The notes under the pieces are model-generated. The model saw only the letters and a list, made by a program, of their open reading frames with translations, did no database searches and was not told the origin of the DNA. From Cyanobacteria bacterium UBA11153 (GTDB taxonomy: Bacteria; Cyanobacteriota; Cyanobacteriia; Cyanobacteriales; Coleofasciculaceae): 6,203 nucleotides of DNA. Positions 5,401 to 6,203 of this stretch are shown here, piece after piece (position 1 is the stretch's first letter; every line of letters starts with the position of its first letter). A program made the translations under genes and the position numbers. The DNA lies in contig DOIX01000115.1 of the NCBI GenBank assembly GCA_003511885.1, positions 15,064 to 21,266 on the forward strand, in the 5' to 3' direction.

Positions 5401-6203
5401 TGGAACAACAAACCAAAACCAACCAACAATTAGCCGAAAAAAATCTCCACCTAGAAGAAGCCAGACGTGCCGCCGAAGCAGCTAATAACGCCAAAAGTGA
5501 ATTTGTCGCTAATATGAGCCACGAATTGCGTACCCCCTTAAACGGCATTTTGGGATACGTTCAAATCCTCAAAAGAGAACCCAATCTTAGCCCCAAGCAA
5601 CTTCATGGATTAGCAGTAATCGAACAGTGCGGTCAACATTTATTAACCCTCCTCAATGATATTTTAGATCTATCTAAAGTTGAAGCTGGCAAAATGGAAC
5701 TATGTCTCAGTGATTTCCAATTTCCCCATTTTCTTCAAGGTATTATCGAAATGGTACAGATTCGTGCCGAACAAAAAAACTTATCTTTTAATTTTAAACC
5801 AATTTCTCCTCTCCCCACCATAGTACGCGGCGATGAAAGAAGGTTGCGCCAAGTCTTAATCAATCTTCTCGGTAATGCCGTCAAATTTACAGATAGAGGT
5901 AAAATAATATTTAAAGTCGGTTATCTTACAGATAGTGAGGAGTGTCAAAGCGGATGCCCTGGTGAGGAGAAGGAGAAAGTTTTAACCCAAAAATCAAAAC
6001 AAACTTCCTCCCGCTACACTAATAAAAATCACAACTCCCTACTCCCTACTTCCCCAATTCAAAAAATGCGATTTCAAATAGAAGATACTGGAGTCGGGAT
6101 AGCCTCAGCAAAATTAGCCGAAATATTTTTACCATTTCATCAACTTGGCGAGACTAGTCGTCAAGTAGAAGGCACAGGCTTAGGATTAGCAATTAGTCAA
6201 AGA
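2475..6203 (+). CDS. MASE1-PAS-PAS-PAS-GAF(cyanobacteriochrome-type) sensor histidine kinase, C-terminus beyond window
   Basis: The frame is open from ATG 2475 to the last base (1243 codons, no stop), so the gene is partial at its 3' end. Residues 1-360 are a hydrophobic MASE1-type sensor with about 8-10 transmembrane helices (APV...GI near 39-47; [13 protein letters not shown] at 190-202). A coiled-coil linker (361-417) leads to three PAS domains (about 418-545, 548-665, 673-793), each opening or closing with typical signatures such as [15 protein letters not shown] and THTDIS. A GAF domain (816-970) carries Cys884 in DPCF and Cys912-His913. HisKA follows with MSHELRTP (phosphorylated His1016), then HATPase_c with N box NLLGNAVKF (N1134), G1 DTGVGI (D1204 on), F box FLPF and G2 GTGLGLA (1233 on). 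All catalytic motifs are intact, so it should autophosphorylate at the membrane. Many such kinases are hybrids with a C-terminal receiver; that part is not visible. Residues 61-92, about 209-243 and 1152-1197 are repeat-derived loop insertions. Confidence 0.93.
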   Translation, partial: MKSEHQIWKYGAKVICLALVYVGAAKLGAWITGENQLVAPVFLSLGISQALVFLLDTRDVSLPKTNSPFTPHSQESSGENSTNISDSHSLLPISLGVTLGELSISLLGGMFWSVACGRAIAFTLQVILGTSLAQRSQISPSLARLRDVWGFFVSMVMLSPLVGTIISVISLFLGGEIGRDNLGITWLITWTSNAMVILIVTPVVLTSLSPISRPDLSSLTQNSNPTDSSHPNTPPNSKLKTILHPLFSVWLISLISVSWLVEVGSLFFPGEIRISLLFLDLPVNIVNFYHIYLYLIFPFLIWGAIQFGQSGAGLGMLIVSGIGIWGMTHNQGIDFTQLLPDFSLFILIAAINSTILATAINERNRAEFESQATQLKYRIINEELQVQFQERTQALKAGNRQLLAEVVQHKRIQEALRESERRFRAIFDGTFQFIGLLSPDGIVLEVNQTTLNFAEMEADEVVNHPFWQAKWWGSSPEIQEKIKQGIWAASIGEFIRYELEFIGSHNQIATIDFSLKPVGDEYGQVVLLIFEGRDITIRKRAEANLQKSQQRLALLVQQTPLAVIEWNHREEIVDWNSAAQAIFGYSKDEVIGHKLDLIVPEIAATHVRKIIEDLWSGAGGTRSCNKNINKTGDIIICEWYNTPLIDDRGHILGVASMAQDVTKREEAQKALQESEERFALAIAANESGLFDINFQTKDYYYSPQFLNLIGYPLSGDKLTFNDLISLVHPEDLPAVETTIDRLIAGEISQWTLEFRMWHTNGSTPWIFSRGLVQRNDLGKIVRAIGTHTDISDVYNELRLRKQAEAELYRQTLQQQLFAEITLKIRQSLQIEEILQTTVTEVQRILQVDRAIIYQLMLDGTGTVVTEAVVPESISMVRQTIHDPCFAKTYLEKYRQGRISAIPDISQEDLESCHIELLQSFGIRSYLVVPILQRENLWGLLIAHECHNSRQWQNFEIDLLRQLANQVGIAIAQSQLLEQQTKTNQQLAEKNLHLEEARRAAEAANNAKSEFVANMSHELRTPLNGILGYVQILKREPNLSPKQLHGLAVIEQCGQHLLTLLNDILDLSKVEAGKMELCLSDFQFPHFLQGIIEMVQIRAEQKNLSFNFKPISPLPTIVRGDERRLRQVLINLLGNAVKFTDRGKIIFKVGYLTDSEECQSGCPGEEKEKVLTQKSKQTSSRYTNKNHNSLLPTSPIQKMRFQIEDTGVGIASAKLAEIFLPFHQLGETSRQVEGTGLGLAISQR
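2681..2750 (+). repeat. C/T-rich repeat strings inside the MASE1 coding region (loop 1)
   Basis: tactccccattca (2681-2693) and ctactccccatttca (2743-2757) are near-copies, and actccctactcccc (2737-2750) matches the string at 6034-6055. They encode part of residues 61-92, a Ser/Thr/Pro/Asn-rich stretch between two predicted transmembrane helices, where MASE1 proteins usually have a short turn. The reading frame is kept. Confidence 0.6.
2829..2883. repeat. Two HIP1 palindromes
   Basis: GCGATCGC occurs at 2829-2836 and 2876-2883, both inside the MASE1 coding region. HIP1 is strongly over-represented in many cyanobacterial genomes, which supports the assignment of the organism. No gene-specific role is implied. 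Confidence 0.85.
3131..3196 (+). repeat. AACTCAAAACTCAAA direct repeat inside the MASE1 coding region (loop 2)
   Basis: aactcaaaactcaaa is present exactly at 3131-3145 and at 3180-3194, 49 bp apart, with C-rich sequence between (ttcccatcctaatacgcccc). It encodes a Ser/Asn/Pro/Thr-rich segment within residues 209-243, between the conserved [13 protein letters not shown] helix and the next hydrophobic segment. Repeats of this type are typical between cyanobacterial genes. Here they are read through in frame. Confidence 0.65.
4920..5384 (+). other. Cyanobacteriochrome-type GAF domain, DXCF class
   Basis: Residues 816-970. The expected landmarks of bilin-binding GAF domains are present in order: VDRAIIYQL near the start, HDPCF (Cys884), [20 protein letters not shown] (Cys912-His913), LVVPI, and [11 protein letters not shown]. 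Cys912 is the canonical bilin-attachment cysteine followed by the usual His. Cys884 is the second, DXCF cysteine, 28 residues upstream, the same spacing as the two cysteines of TePixJ (494 and 522). By analogy the domain would hold phycocyanobilin or phycoviolobilin and absorb blue or violet light in one state. Loss of the usual tryptophan before the DPCF region (PESISMV) is a mild deviation. Confidence 0.72.
5928..6065 (+). repeat. In-frame low-complexity insertion within the HATPase_c domain
   Basis: Residues 1152-1197 (46 residues, polar, rich in Ser, Lys, Glu, Asn and Thr) separate the strand KIIFKVGYL from [12 protein letters not shown], which are normally joined by a short turn. The end of the insert carries actccctactccctacttcccc (6034-6055), the same motif as 2737-2750 and of the same type as the intergenic C/T tracts. 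The insertion lies before the G1 box and leaves all ATP-binding motifs intact. Confidence 0.65.

Noticed and set aside
5928..6065. Frameshift or sequencing error in the ATPase domain
   Set aside because: The same frame runs unbroken on both sides of the low-complexity stretch, and the downstream G1, F and G2 boxes read correctly, so this is an in-frame insertion.

Overview
The window looks like the chromosome of a cyanobacterium, probably a filamentous one. Supporting signs are two HIP1 palindromes (GCGATCGC) within 55 bp, AT-leaning codon use, heptameric tandem repeats and C/T-rich repeats between genes, and two multidomain signalling proteins of a distinctly cyanobacterial kind. One of these carries a GUN4 domain and the other a cyanobacteriochrome-type GAF domain. 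The genus assignment is an inference; the sequence alone does not settle it.

Layout: 1-378 is non-coding and filled with short repeats (C/T-rich tracts and a triple AATTGTC heptamer). 379-2142 (+) encodes a complete 587-residue Ser/Thr protein kinase fused to a degenerate receiver domain and a C-terminal GUN4 porphyrin-binding domain. 2143-2474 is non-coding. It starts with a small hairpin and a heptamer repeat patch, and a 21-bp stretch there is an exact inverted copy of one upstream of the kinase gene. It ends with an extended -10 promoter candidate and a good Shine-Dalgarno. From 2475 to the window end (+) a single frame stays open for 1243 codons. It encodes a membrane-anchored MASE1-type sensor histidine kinase with three PAS domains and one GAF domain, followed by HisKA and HATPase_c. 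It has no stop codon inside the window, so its C-terminus is unknown.

The most interesting point is the GAF domain of the second gene (about residues 816-970). It has the canonical bilin-attachment Cys-His pair (Cys912-His913) and an Asp-Pro-Cys-Phe motif (Cys884) exactly 28 residues upstream. This is the layout of the two-cysteine DXCF cyanobacteriochromes, so the kinase is probably a blue/violet-responsive photoreceptor. Its neighbour is a kinase with a tetrapyrrole-binding GUN4 module. The pair therefore places a linear-tetrapyrrole (bilin) sensor next to a probable cyclic-tetrapyrrole (porphyrin) sensor, though nothing in the sequence shows that they work together.

A second theme is repeat invasion. 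Low-complexity DNA of the type found between the genes (CTCCCTACTCCCC-like and AACTCAAAACTC-like) also lies in frame inside the histidine kinase gene, at three places that correspond to surface loops. Two are between transmembrane helices and one is inside the ATPase domain.
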